A stretch of 64,000 nt of DNA, taken from contig SJRY01000048.1 in NCBI GenBank assembly GCA_011319805.1, positions 1 to 64,000 on the forward strand, given 5' to 3'. This stretch comes from Macrocybe gigantea (taxonomy: Eukaryota > Basidiomycota > Agaricomycetes > Agaricales > Callistosporiaceae). A program made the translations under genes and the position numbers. This document shows, in pieces, positions 46,856 through 58,717 of this stretch. Position 1 is the first letter of the stretch; every line of letters begins with the position of its first letter. A model generated the notes under the pieces. The model was not told where the DNA came from. It saw only the letters and a list, made by a program, of their open reading frames with translations, and searched no databases.

Positions 46856-48437
46856 TCACTGCGAAGGTGGTGAGGGGGGGCTCATTGAATTATGCCGCGG
46901 AGCATTGTCTAACCCCATCGCGGAAGAATCGCGGAGCAGCGTGCCCACATGTGATTGACCCGGCTTGCCAGGAGGTGCGACACGTGGGATTGAAGTCGAA
47001 GAGAACGGTGGAAGCGACGTCGTCGATTGTGCACTGCGCTGCGAGGATGAAGTGAACGGAACAGCGGTACGGGCGGTGGGAACATGCGTTGCGTGGGTCG
47101 GTGTTGTCGTCATAGACGTGGCCCATGGAGCCTGTGTTCTCGTGTCAATGGGAAGGGAAGACAGGTCTGCCGAGCCTGGAGCGGCAGTAACAGGGTTGCT
47201 GTTGGTGGCGATGGTTTCCGTCGTCCTGTCGTCCCATTCCAGGAGCCCTCCCAAGGGGATATGCTGCACAACGACCCGCTTTCCCAGGACTTCGGCCTGG
47301 TGGAGTCGTGTACGGGCATTTAACGATTGCAAGCGTCGCCTAAGCGTCCAAAGTGACATACCTCATACATCTTGAATAAACCTGAGTTGACCTTTCTCCA
47401 GTTTGGAACGCCGACAGCAATCGAATAAAGTTGTGATGAATGTTCATGGAATGGTCCGATTTTCACTTGATGAATACGTGTAATTAACATGAAGTACAAG
47501 CTTGTGGCCGGAAGAGAAGGACGCAAGATGGCGGAAACAGGTATCTCAGTCTGATCTGCGGAAGCGACTCAGTTATTGGTACGAGACAGGGGCGAATGAA
47601 AAGACCTCGTAGTTGGCCGCTCCCAAAGACATATCCGAGGAAATGGGAATCATCCAATCCCCATACTCCATGGCTCCCTGCAGGCTCGAGGTGATATGCG
47701 TCCTGCAACTTCCAACAAAGGCGTAGATATCGCACGAATACACGGAGTACCAGAGCCCGCTCCTCTTCAGGTGTTGAATGGAAGAAGCGTACGAGACTCA
47801 GAGCGAGCAGAAACAAGGCGAATGAAGTTTCGTGACCCGTGCCGTAGTCCATCCGAGTGAATGAGCCAAAGGATGTCAGCAGCAGTGGCTTGACATGCGG
47901 CGTTACTACAGCATATGCTGGTGAGAGGAGCGCGCCCAAAAGTTCGTCGGCCCTCTTTAGTCGGGGTCACATGCATGGGCGGTTAATTGGGTTCTTGGAA
48001 ATGAGGCATACTGCAATGCAACCTTAGAAGGTATTGCCACAAACCTCTTCGAGTCTGGCTCCCCATCTACGAAATGATAAATTGCCGAATCGCTGAGGAG
48101 ATTCCAAGGGAGGAATTTCGTCGATCCAGCGATCCAAGACGTCTAATAATGCTATCGTCCTTCCGACTGCCTAGATATCCGATGAGCTTTCCTGACGGTC
48201 AGGACATGCGCAAGACTGCACCTCGCTCGGCGGTGTCGACTTATCTAAGGGAAAGTAATACCCGACGACTGCTTCGTTCAACCTACGCAGAAAGAGCGCA
48301 TAGTCTTGGTATGAACGTGTGTGGCGCCACATATCGACATCTTGGTCGGTCCTGATCTTGGGATTCGGATATTCCTTATATTTCAACACATCGAACAGAC
48401 CGATTTCGCGCAAAGGCGGTAGTTCGGATTCTGTCAT
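46856..48437 (-). CDS. RRD1: Serine/threonine-protein phosphatase 2A activator (PTPA/Rrd)
   Basis: Peptidyl-prolyl isomerase-like activator that helps load metal into and remodel the PP2A catalytic subunit. Five exons: 48437-48222, 48170-48045, 47954-47606, 47555-47362 and 47296-46856 (1326 nt, 441 residues, frame closes). Family signature segments in order: DVDMWRHTRSYQDYALFLRR, LLDVLDRWIDEIPPL, QRFGNLSFRRWGARLEE, FGSFTRMDYGTGHETSFALF, LEPAGSHGVWGLDDSHFLGY, LRPSLPATSLYFMLITRIHQ and AEVLGKRVVVQHIPLGGLL. The C-terminal 110 residues after LLEWDDR are Thr/Ser/Pro-rich and disordered, as in many basidiomycete members. Divergent from Ku70, with 211 bases between start codons. Rrd1 versus Rrd2 cannot be decided. 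Confidence 0.93.
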
Positions 48438-48648
48438 GCTCTTTTTTGACTCCAAGGTGGGCGGGCGACGTGACCAGCAGTGACCGACGCGTACTTGATT
48501 TTCAAGCTCCGACAATTGGCGTGTCACCGTGACTCGCGCCCCACTGCCATCACGGTTTTGCACAAGAGTCCTTCTTTCTTGTTCTCTTACTACCCTTGCA
48601 CTCTAACAAGCCCGTATATCCTGGGGACGACATAGGCTGAGTGAGGAC
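48438..48648. promoter_or_regulatory. Short bidirectional promoter region of PTPA and Ku70
   Basis: Only 211 bases separate the two start codons, so both genes must be driven from here or from within each other. A C/T-rich stretch lies at 48,570-48,605. No specific factor site is recognised. Confidence 0.5.
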
Positions 48649-51600
48649 ATGCCTTCATATGAAGAATGGAGCAAAATTGACGAAGGAGAGGACGAGGAGC
48701 TGCAAGACACGTCGGTGAGAACTCGTTGCCACAGACTATGGACCGTTCAGAGCTGAGTTCCCTATTCTCAGTTCTACGAAGGCAAACGGGATGTCATTCT
48801 GTTCTGTATAGATTGTTCGGAGTCAATGCAGGAGCTTTACGACGATCCAAATTATGAAGGCATCAAGACTTGTCATTTATACACCGCTCTCGAGGCCGCC
48901 ATGCAAATACAAAAGAAGAAGATTATCTCCGGTCCTAGTGATTCGGTCGGCATTCTTCTTTTCAACACCGTAAGAGCATTAAGTCCGGGACTCCTGGCGA
49001 ATAAGTGACATGCTTTTCATTGTAAGACGCGGAAGACCAACACGAGTCGCAACCAAGGTTCAGAAATCAAGAAGTACACATCTCTCTATCAATCGATAAC
49101 TCTTCTCGGAGCGCAACAAATCCAAGGATTGATTGAACTTCTTGACGGTTCGTTCTGTGATTTCAGAGACAATGCAGGAGACCCACTCTTTAATGTGAAG
49201 CCGCACGCGAAGATCCGAATGAATTGAGAACGGCTTTTCCCCCATTGGTAGGACAGAGGGTTCCTACGGGCGACGTCTTTACAAGTTGTAATTGGATCTT
49301 TCGTGACGGGTCAGCTTATGCATTCGTGTTCCTCTTCGTTTGCATAATTTTGCCAACCATAGCGCTCCAATGACCGCTACGAAACGTGTCCTTCTGATCA
49401 CGGACGAAGATGATCCTCATCCTGGGAAGGGCAGCAAGCAACTCATCATGTCCGCCAGGACAACCTTGATCGTGGGACCTCGCATTTGTCTCTTGCATCC
49501 AGCTCTTCGCTCACCGTCTCAAACAGGACTTGGTCCAATCTGGCGTGGCCATTGAACCATTCTTCATTAGCACTGAAGAGAAAGCTTTCGACGTTTCCAA
49601 GTTTTACTCTGTGCGTAATTCTGCTAATCTGCTAGCAAGTGCTCATTCCATACATAGTCCGTCTTACTGCCCACGAATCTAATCGACGAAGATGAAATTC
49701 AGGAAGATCCAACAGTTTTGCCCGAGTCGATCTCTATAACGCGCGTAGAAGAACTCCTCGCACAAATGCGCTTCCACGAAGTGCCTAAGAGGGCTCTTTT
49801 CTCTGTCCCATTCCAACTTGCAGAGGGATTCACAATGAGCGTCAAAGGGTAACACGTATCGCCACTGCTTGCCGTGTATTCCTTCTCAAGCAGCAACTTG
49901 TCGCGAACAGGTACAGTCTCATTACTGAGCAGAAAAAGGGCGATTATAAATATTTTGTGGACCTCGGTGACCGGATGGAGGTGGCTATGTCTCGCACCGT
50001 CTACATGGACGAGGTTCGGCCAATTTTATCGATCCCGCTGGACGTATTGACGATACTTGTATAATAGAGTCAAGAAGCAGAAGTTGACAAGGGGAATGTC
50101 CTGTATGGAGTGCCTCTCGGTGTAACGGGCGGTGCAGACGAAGAAGAGGAAACCGAGGATGTGCTTTCTGCAACCAGAATCGTCAGGGCCGGACAACGAG
50201 TATGAGCTTCTGGCCACAGTATATGTGTTATACATTTGCTCACGTGGCCATTTCAGCCTTATTACACGGCAGACGAGATCAGATCGTTTCGAACTCTGGG
50301 TTTGGAGCCAAGTTTGTGGTCTTTTGCATGTCGTATCTGGCACTGACATGGACTACTTCCAGTAATCAAACTGTTGGGTTTCCAGGATCGCAATGTGCTC
50401 GAGTTCGAAGACAACGTGAAGCATTCGCTTTTCATATATCCAGATGAAACTGTGAGCAGCAGAGGCTAAATGTCGCGTATCACGTTAATATGGTCTGTAG
50501 CGGTACTCGGGGAGTCGGCGGACGTTCACCGCCCTTCTGAGATCTATGATTTCCAAGAAAAAAATTGCTCTTGCGTTGGTTGTATCTCGCCGAAATGCCT
50601 CGCCTGTCTTTTGTGCGCTCCTACCCCAGGTTGGTTCGCCAATTCAGATGCTTGGTTGCGGTCACATGATGATGCTGAACAGGCTGAAAGCATGGACGAT
50701 GGCGGTTGGAAGGAGCCTCCGGGAATCCATCTCATACCTTTACCTTTCGCGGATGACATACGAGCTGCTCCTATTCAAGAAGGCTTCAAAGGTATGTCTC
50801 GATTAGAGACTGGAGCCCTCCTTCTATGTAACGTATTCTTTTCATTCTCGCAGCATCCGACGACCTCAAGGACGCGGCTCGTGCCTGGATCGATAAACTC
50901 TCTGTGAAAAACGGAACATATCCGTCCGATTCATTCCCAAATCCAGGTAAGGCTGATACTGCGTTACTCCGTTTAGCGCGAAACAGATTCGCTGATTTTG
51001 CGTTTCCATGTCCGTCCATCTCCAGCACTTGCTTATCACAATGCGCAGTTGGAAGCTAGCGCGTTTCGGGAGCAATTCGACCCCGAGTCATTTGAAGATC
51101 TGACACTCCCTAAGTATGCAGCGGTTCACAAGGTGAATCAGTTAGTGACCCCCCAAATCTGTGCGGTTACCTGACAATATTACATATGCCACAGCGCAGC
51201 AGTGATTTGATTCAAGCATGGAAGCGTGTCCTCGGTCAGGAAGAAGCATCGACGACAACGATAGTAGCAGGTACAAAGCGGAAGGCTGTGAGTCCCTTCC
51301 CTGCATCCTGTCCGAACTTCAGCTTAAGGCGCCCAGGAAGAGGCAACGGATGCTCTTGCTCTTCGAATGATATGCGAAACTAACACTCTATACAAGGTTA
51401 GTTCGACGCATTTAATTCTATGCTTCCTAGATAGCTCATCTCCTCGGCGTTTCAGCTGCGTGTTGATCAATTAAAGGTACGTGTTCAAGGTCCAGAACGC
51501 GTTTTGTTGAATTGCGCCAAATGATGTGACACAGGAATTCTTGAAATCCAAGGGTGAAAGTGTCTCCGGAAAGAAGGCGAGCTACTGGAACGAGCGACTG

Positions 51601-51705
51601 CATGGTTCAAAAGTCATCCTTCAGATTAAAATGCCCGCACCCGTCAAGATCCTGAGAGAAACTTGTATTCTTATTTGTAATTTCTTGGATGATCCGTTTC
51701 ATTGA
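48649..51705 (+). CDS. KU70: Ku70, DNA double-strand break repair (NHEJ) subunit
   Basis: Forms a ring with Ku80 on DNA ends, recruits end-joining factors and acts at telomeres. The first sixteen exons (48649-48714, 48772-48969, 49027-49147, 49201-49309, 49363-49471, 49503-49610, 49658-49848, 49911-50013, 50068-50199, 50257-50311, 50363-50451, 50501-50629, 50683-50791, 50854-50946, 51026-51132, 51195-51287) stay in frame for about 604 residues. vWA-like domain: DVILFCIDCSESMQELYDD, CNWIFRDGAPMTATKRVLLI. Ku core: YYTADEIRSFRTLGLEP, KEPPGIHLIPLPFADDIRAA. A C-terminal SAP helix pair (LRVDQLKEFLKSKGE) is split around a 21-base microexon. After 51,290 the frame must shift or use another intron to reach NTLYK, and again near 51,577, where the SAP helix (ELLERATAWFKSHPSD, stop 51,629) lies in another frame. 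The literal stop is 51,705. Confidence 0.9.
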
Positions 51706-52950
51706 CCTTTTCATTTCGTGAAATGCACAAACCGATTTGTTACAATAATCCTCACGTTCATCGATTATTATACATAATGCATATTTTGCTAAGAATCAAT
51801 TCTCTCCAAAACGGCCACCTGGATGGACTGTTGCCCTCGATGGTAACCGAACTCAGAAGTCTTCCGAGGCCGGCACGTTGGCGTTCACCGAGAGGTCTCC
51901 GACAGCCGGGGACAATCAGCCCCATTGGGCTACTGAGCGACGCAAGGGCGAGGAACGAGTCCCACATCATGACGTTATTGCATTCTCGGCTACTTTTGTT
52001 TACGACAGACTGCTTGCGCGATCGGTTGCCGAGAATTTTGACGACCCGAGTGCCGCTCTGGACCGTCGGCCGGTATCCCTGACGAACGCCTGAAGCCCAG
52101 GGCGGGGAAAAAGTATAGAAAAGGAAATTGGCTCGTTTGCGTGAAAACAGTCTAGGCCAGGATCGGATGCCAGTGTACTGTACGTACAGAAGGACTTAGC
52201 AGTTGGCTTTGAGGTGGACGATTTTCATTGAGTCTAGCCGATTTCAGCGCATTTTGAAGTCAAATTTGTTTTGTACACAACGCTATACCTCTTTGAGGAA
52301 GAGATATCCAGTTCGGCTGCATCTATGCTTGGTCGGCAACGCGATTCAATTCGTTTGGAAGGTATGTATGAGTCATCTTCATGTCTCCAGGGCTCAAAGA
52401 TACGCCGAGCTCATGGAAGAGCTTGCGAACCCTCGTCGGTCGCGTCCAGTCTGGCTTTCCTCACTATGCAAAGACATAGAGAGCTGCTACGTTAGACGTT
52501 TCGAAAGAACCGAGGCCGATCCTACATTGACCACGGGTGCATTGACATGTTAATCAGGAATAGTGCCAAAAACCCCGCTTAGAGACAGGGGGATCTATTG
52601 GAAAGCAGGTGGACCTGGCTAAATTTCTCAAAGGTAACTCCACTTTGGCCCTGGTCTAAACCGCTTTCAACCAAATTGCGTATTCATTTATTCCTCGACA
52701 ATCGCCACCGCCGTTGTTTGTGTCCACTTTCTTCTCGTTGCCAACGCGGATGCTGTTCAGATGAGCCAAGGCCATTTTCAAAGTGTCGATCATATCTGGA
52801 TTCTTCTCTGCAGAAGGATTCAGCAATGTCTTGAAGTGAATGTGAGGAACCACCTCGGTTCACATGCTAACGTCAAAGAGAACAGCGCCCAAATTTTATT
52901 ACTTCGGGGGCACATAACGAAGATGAGAAATGGTTAAAGACACAACGGAA
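51706..52950. other. No gene assigned
   Basis: Region between the 3' ends of Ku70 and the decayed F-box gene. A plus-strand stretch at 52,390-52,550 (RYAELMEELANPRRSRPVWL) reads protein-like but is isolated. Confidence 0.3.
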
Positions 52951-54250
52951 TTATTTCACAAACGTAAGCGTTAGTAGGCCCCTCTGATGCCATTCCATCA
53001 ACGTCTCATGGACGAGCTGCGCGATGCCAGCCCTTGAGTTTCTGTCCGCCAGTGCGCTGAACACGAAGAACTGAATCGCTTCTAGGCGGCGGAATTGAGG
53101 GCGGGCAAGCACATCTACGAGCTCTTTGAGGAACGGGCGATCGAGATGGTACTGGCGTGACGATGCGAAAGCAATGCGGAGGACTTTGAGCATAGGCACA
53201 GGGGTTTCTGGCAGTCGCGATAGGAGGGAGGGGATCCAGTGCAGGAATGAAAGGACACGAATTGAGGATCCCATGCTCAGGCGACTCAGGGAGGTGCAAT
53301 AGCAAGATTTATCGCCAGGAGCGAGGCATCATTGAGTATGTCTTTTTGGGGAAAGGCAAAGGTTATTTCAGTTTTGGAAAGCTCGAAGGCAGAAAAGCAG
53401 GACTGTATGAATGTGGAAAATGATGCACACGTCGTACTTGTGAAGCTAGCTCGAGATGGTTCAATGCTGGTCCTAAGCTCTTGAGCAAAGGGGACCACTG
53501 CAAATTGTTTGCTGAGACCATGGACGCGATCTCTGCGGTTTCTGAAGGATTCATGGGGTCAGTCAGATTAATTCGGTTCCATTTTAGCGTTTTGAACTGT
53601 GTGCCGTTCCCCACACAACGGACACAGAGACTGTATGAACCTTGTGGAGCACTCAGAGACCGATCCGCAGATTTCGGAGCTGGGAGGTCCAGCGAGCTTT
53701 CTCCTCGGTTCGGGCACTCCACATCCTGCAAGATAAGCTCCTGCAAAACTGGGAACTTCTCGATGAAAGCTCCGAGTCCATTTGTGCCGCCGAAGTGCAT
53801 GCGCCGGAGCTCGAGCACCGAAACAGAACGAAGTTGTCAAGGATAAAGTTGAGCACCTCAGGGCCCAACACGTCCCATAGCGAATTCGCCAATCCAAGCA
53901 TCTCGAGCATCTCGAGGCGAGAGATAGTTGACAAGACGGCGGAGAGGGCATCGAGTTCCTCTGCGGTCCAGCGTTCGTCTGGGTCGTGTGGACTGATGAT
54001 GACGCCTGATACGTGGGAGAATAACGGATGCAGAAAAGGGGGCTTGGAAAAGTCCTCGAAAGTGCTTGACAGTGCGCTGGTCGAGTCGGATGGATTTGAA
54101 CGTATGAGTGTAGCTACGTGTGCGCCAGGTGCTGCAGACGAGACTGCAGACGACGAGCATACAGCGATTATTGCATAGATTGTCGATCACCAGCTCCTGT
54201 ATCTCGAGCGGGAGCAGAGTTGTGGTCGTTGCCATTGAATCTGTCGCCAT
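52951..54250 (-). pseudogene. F-box/LRR-like protein gene broken by several frameshifts
   Basis: The N-terminus TLLPLEIQELVIDNLCNNRC followed by SLVCSTWRTRSYTHTFKSI is an F-box. Coding continues with WTAEELDALSAVLSTISRLE, then LELRRMHFGGTNGLGAFIEK, LQELILQDVECPNRG and NGTQFKTLKWNRINLTDP. An intron follows near 53,440. The 3' part reads RLSMGSSIRVLSFLHWIPSL and RPQFRRLEAIQFFVFSALAD up to a stop at 52,951. These parts lie in different frames, with shifts near 54,033 (in a T run), 53,828 and 53,290. Three breaks in one gene favour decay, but each is a single base, so assembly error is possible. Divergent from the glutaredoxin gene, 444 bases apart. Confidence 0.6.
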
Positions 54251-54694
54251 TCTTGCGCAGTGCCAACGAAACGTTATTGGGGCTCATGGGCGATGAGAAG
54301 CGTCGGTGTTGCGCAGTGAGTTCACTATAGCACTAGTGGCTACAGATAGACGCCCTTTCAATGCAGACGCCAACATGCAAGCGAGAGTACATCATGCCAC
54401 AGATTGATTCATAAACGTCCTGGAAGGTTGGGGCGACGTCGAGTCAGGGTGTAGGCTAAACCGTATGACCGGGCTTCGTTGACTGGCAGGCTGAAATGCC
54501 GGGATCGATAATAATAAAGGAAGGCAACCTTTCGTTATCCATAAGAGCCAGGAAAGCAGCTGCTGACTTAACGAGGAGGAAGAGGTGGGCGAAAGGGTGC
54601 TCGGTTAGATCCGTATAACACAATCTTATCCGATAATTCCAACACATCGCCGTGACCGAGCCCCCTTACTCATCCCACAACATCGACGACGACC
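54251..54694. other. Divergent promoter region, F-box gene and glutaredoxin
   Basis: No gene. No clear shared motif was found. Confidence 0.35.
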
Positions 54695-55600
54695 ATGGCC
54701 TCTTCCAACTTCCACATCATAACGTCCTCGCAGCACTTTCAGGACCTCCTCTCTCAGGACCTGAATAGAGTTTCACTCATCAACTTCTGGGCACCATGGG
54801 CAGAACCATGCAAACAGATGAACGAGGTCATCGCCGAGCTGGCCAAGAAATATCCCACTGCATTGTTTCTTCAGGTCCATTTTTTTTTCATCTTTCGCAT
54901 TTATTTCTGACCTCTTTGTCAGGTTGAGGCCGAAGAGCAACAGGAGATATCCGAATCGTTTGATGTCGAAGCCGTTCCCGCCTTTATCATCCTCTGCGTA
55001 TGTATCGATCCTCAATGGCACACAAGCTTTTTTTTTCCTGATTCTTTGTGAGCTTACAGGGACACACACTCCTTGCGCGGATATCAGGTGCAGATGCCGC
55101 TGGGGTAACACAGGCACTGGCCAAGCATGTCACCGGACCATCCTACCAGCCGCTCTCCAAAACGATCAAGCGCCACCTCTGCCGAGCAATGTGCCGTATA
55201 TCCCGGACCTACAGCATAAGCAGGAGACGCCTGAGGAGCTGGAGACACGCATGCGTGCTTTGATGGGCCAGAGCAAGGTCGTCCTGTTCATGAAGGGCTC
55301 GCCCGAGGCGCCGAGGTGCGGGTTTTCAAGGAAGATTTCCGCGCTACTCAAGGACCAGGGTGTCGAGTTTGCGCATTTCGATATCCTGACAGATGAGGCC
55401 ATCAGACAGGGTGCGTGGCGAAGTTCGCTGTTTCTCTTCCCCTGCCGCTTACCATCACGATCTATCAAACAGGTCTCAAGAAACTCAATGACTGGCCGAC
55501 TTTCCCGCAACTCATAATCAAAGGTGAACTGGTAGGCGGTCTAGACATCGTCCGGGAAATGGTGGACAGCGGAGAGTTTAAGCAGCTGCTTGCAGCATAG
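54695..55600 (+). CDS. GRX4: Monothiol glutaredoxin with N-terminal thioredoxin domain (Grx3/Grx4 type)
   Basis: Binds a [2Fe-2S] cluster with glutathione and regulates iron-responsive transcription in the nucleus and cytosol. Exons: 54695-54874, 54923-54997, 55060-55410 and 55473-55600. Thioredoxin-like domain: [20 protein letters not shown], where the usual CxxC is reduced to AEPC, and [10 protein letters not shown]. Glutaredoxin domain: [20 protein letters not shown] with the CGFS cluster-binding site, then [20 protein letters not shown] and [16 protein letters not shown]. Within exon 3 the frame breaks in AAAA at 55159-55162, between LSK and [15 protein letters not shown]. One extra A would restore it, so a homopolymer assembly error is the likely cause. 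Confidence 0.88.
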
Positions 55601-56004
55601 ACGTTTATGTCTGTTGTATTCTCTCTTGGCCTTGGGATTCAAACCGTCGAAGTTCGTGCAGATTTCAAGTACTTTCGATCTTAAATTGATTTGGCTTATC
55701 ATGATTATGACTCTCCACGTTTTCATTAGCGTATAAGCACGGCATGGGGGCTTGCTTTACATTCGAGGACGACGCCTTCCGACTATCTGTCTGCGTTTCT
55801 CAGCGACGAATGTTCCACACAAAGGATGAACTGGCCTAGGAGGCGCTGCGCATGCATCAGTATAGGAGCAAGCCGGAGGCCATATGTTTTCACTCATCGT
55901 CATCCATGCCAATCACACTGTGTCTGTCTGTCGGACGAACTAGTCAGCCTTCGGGGTTAGTCCTTGAAATTCTTGAGTCGAGCCGGGGCTGCGGATAGAC
56001 AGGT

Positions 56005-56880
56005 TTGCGCATTAGCCATGAGACTGCCAACTCTCTGGAGGAATCTTGGACATTTTGTTCTGTGGGTATTCCTTTGAAGCCATTCCCACAACCACATTTT
56101 GATGCACAGAATCGAAGACGAGACGTTTTGTGTGCCTCATTGTGCCCCAAAGCTCATGAATTGCCTATCGAAAATCGACGCAACCAGGTAGTATTTAGCA
56201 AGGACGCCGTCTCACGAGTCTTCATGGCGAAACTCTGGTTACCTTTGGAGATGGCATCGACGGCAATAGTAGATCTGTCGAGGAACACTTGATTACACCC
56301 CATGCGTGCGGCGTCATGCTGGACATTGGTGCAGGTTAGAAGCTGCCTCACTCTTCCGCATATTTATCGATCTTGTCTGACTAAGTCCGAGCTGCCATTT
56401 TTTTTCTATTCATCATGCAGGACATGGGCACACGGCGCGATACTTGGACCATACGCCTGTGACGAAATATATCACGCTGGAGCCCAACACGCTCATTCAC
56501 GCTAGCTTGCACTCTGTCGCGAAGAGGCCGAGTTTTGCGAATCAGATGGATCACTGCTGTTCCTCTCATATAGAGCAAAGAATACCTAGTTTATACATTC
56601 CTCCGTGAACGAGAATGCCGGTTGGCACCACCCGCAGACGCGTTCATCTCAATCCTCTCGCCCCGCACCGTCCCATGTCCAGAGCAGACCCTCTTCGGGC
56701 TTGTGAAAAACGTGCTGAACCCAGATGGACCCCGCCCGTTCTACGAGCACATCTTGAGTGGCAGGAGCGACCTTGCAGGGTGACGAAGGTTCTGAGCGCC
56801 TGTGGGGCAGCTCGCGTTTGGCGGGTGCAGGCTGGATTGAGAGAATGCTCTTTGAAGAAGGTACAATTTGCATTTTGAAT
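56005..56880 (+). pseudogene. SAM-dependent methyltransferase, decayed (class I, Methyltransf_11-like)
   Basis: Motif I is clear after joining an intron (about 56,337-56,420): ACGVMLDIGAG, then HGHTARYLDHTPVTKYITLE and PNTLIHA. It is preceded by HGETLVTFGDGIDGN and followed, in shifting frames, by CESDGSLLFLS, ISILSPRTVPCPEQTLFGLV and NPDGPRPFYEHILSG. The next expected segment of the family, RFWAPVWQLAFGGCRLDW-like, is present with two Trp codons now TGA and one now GGG (56,780-56,855). Several frame changes plus these stops show a dead gene rather than sequencing noise. The upstream part from 56,005 is only weakly protein-like. Confidence 0.6.
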
Positions 56881-57115
56881 ACCAAAGGGCGTACATACAA
56901 TATCACTAAATTATCGAATTGGCTTTCGCTTGCTTTTCTTTTATGCTTTGGGACTTTTATCGACTGTGATTCAGTCGCGACTATAAAAAGAACGTCAAGA
57001 AAAAAAGAATCATTTGCATCCTACGTTGTTCTTTCAACGCCGACGTTGGAGACCTCAACATACCTACGGACCGAAGACTAAGAAAAAAATGTCATCAGGG
57101 TCATTTCTCGTTCAT

Positions 57116-58116
57116 TCATCCATCCTCAATCGGTCTATAGTACCGCAAGCTCCTCTCGTAATCCCATACATCGTTTCCTACACAATTTCTCACCAAACCC
57201 AACAGGACGAAGCCGACTGCACCTGTCTCATCCTGTGACCACTTTGCTTTCACCCATTCGTCCTCGCTTTCGTCCGTACGTCGGAAACGGCACTGAGCGA
57301 GATCAATCAATACCACCGGATGTTTCACCAGCTCCAAGTGCTGGCGAGGATGAGAGGGTGATGGAGGAGAGGCTAGGACGACAGGATCACGGACAAGAAA
57401 GTTGTCTAGCCGGACGTCCGCATTGAGGACGTCAAAGTCGGACACGCGATCGACAACGGCGACTGCTTCATTGCAGAGCGTGGCTAGCATCTCCTTCGGC
57501 AATCGTGGCTCGCGAGTCGTCCAAGTCTGGACGAGCTGTCTGAGAGTCTGCGGAGATATGTATTCCATCAACAATCCGGGTACAATCTCCTTCACACCTT
57601 CGTCACCACTGCCATCGACACCAATGCGGATTTCGTGATCGACCGCACCGTAAAGCCTCGGGATTTCCTTGCCTTGAAAAGGGAGAAGACGCTCGTATGT
57701 ATCACGTTCGGCGGTGAACATGTTGTGTGCGATATGGGCAAGAAACGCTTCAAACTCGCCATCTGAAACCTCGTTGTCCCACATGTACGTCGGACTGGCG
57801 AAATCACCCTTTTGACAGAACCTCGCTTAGCGGCGTCTAGATAAGCTCGGTACTTTCGCTCCTTTTCGAGATTCCATGGTTTGCCTTCGTCAAAGTAGAC
57901 ACGGGTGTTTGCGAGACAACGTCGATCGTACAGTTTGAGGATGGCTTCGGTAGGGAGCGATGAGTGGACTGGAGGAGAAAGGGAGACGCGGAGGACGGGC
58001 GACATCGTGAAGGGGCGATAGGCCTGGAGTATCCGCACCGATATCGAGATGGACGACGACGCAAATGGATGGAGTGCTATGTGGATCGTGGCGCCGTCGA
58101 CGAGCTCGTCGGCCAT
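57116..58116 (-). CDS. Protein kinase-like protein, basidiomycete type, one frameshift
   Basis: The N-terminal half (58116 to about 57808) contains VLRVSLSPPVHSSLPTEAIL followed by KLYDRRCLANTRVYFDEGKP, a beta-strand region with the VxKLYDRR motif of fungal kinase-like proteins. The second part reads MWDNEVSDGEFEAFLAHIAH, EIPRLYGAVDHEIRIGVDG, PGLLMEYISPQTLRQLV, a catalytic-loop-like DVLNADVRLDNFLVRD and a VVLIDLAQCRFR segment where DFG would be. The two parts are in different frames, broken at TCACCCTTTT (57805-57814), where one base seems to be missing from the A/G run. Activity is uncertain because DFG is replaced by IDLAQ. Confidence 0.7.
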
Positions 58117-58374
58117 CTTGCAAAGCAGTAGCGTCGACGGAGCGTGGGTGACACCAAGTGTTGATCATAGAAGTTGGAGTCAGAAGAACCACAGGAAACC
58201 CCTTTCTCCCACCATCATCTCATCGTGGGTGTGCTTTTGTCCATTCCGGGTCAGGCTGGCTACTCAAAATGATGTTAACAGCTGTACAAGCGCTAGCTTA
58301 GATTATAAGAACAGATGTAGAGACGCTGGGACAGTCAGAGTCGACCTCAGACCCTGAGCTGCAACCAAGTCTTC

Positions 58375-58717
58375 ATGCCGGCAAGTAGTCTTTCCTATAT
58401 CCACTACTAGCATTTGCCAAACATTCCTGCAGAAAAAAACCCCTTCCGCAGCTGACTACTTGAACAACATCGACGTCTCCCAGGTGACTACAGGCCTGTG
58501 GAATCCTGCCAAGCAATGGAACCGCCTTCACGGTGACGGCAAGTCCTCCACAGGCGGTGCCTACCACATCGAAACCATGCTTGGCACCGACGGCGTCTTC
58601 AAGGCCAAGCTCGTCGGTCCTGGTGGCGCAACCGTCGTTCAAACTTCCTGGGCTGCCAGGACGGACCCGAACCCGTCGGTTTCAGATGTGATCCATAACT
58701 TGAGAGGGAATCTTTGA
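58375..58717 (+). CDS. Uncharacterised 91-residue protein
   Basis: Two exons: 58375-58384 and 58452-58717 (10+266 nt, frame closes). The start ATG lies in a first exon of ten bases; the intron ends TTCCGCAG. Sequence features: NNIDVSQVTTGLWNPAKQWN, GDGKSSTGGAYHIETMLGTD, FKAKLVGPGGATVVQTSWAA. Balanced composition without signal peptide, Cys or membrane segment suggests a small folded cytosolic protein. Family not recognised. An ATG 8 codons into exon 2 (58460) would give a shorter, unspliced product. Confidence 0.55.

Noticed and set aside
50630..50682. Read-through of Ku70 after ALLPQ (VGSPIQMLG...)
   Set aside because: Treating this stretch as an intron restores AESMDDGGWKEPPG in the family frame; the read-through peptide is unlike Ku.
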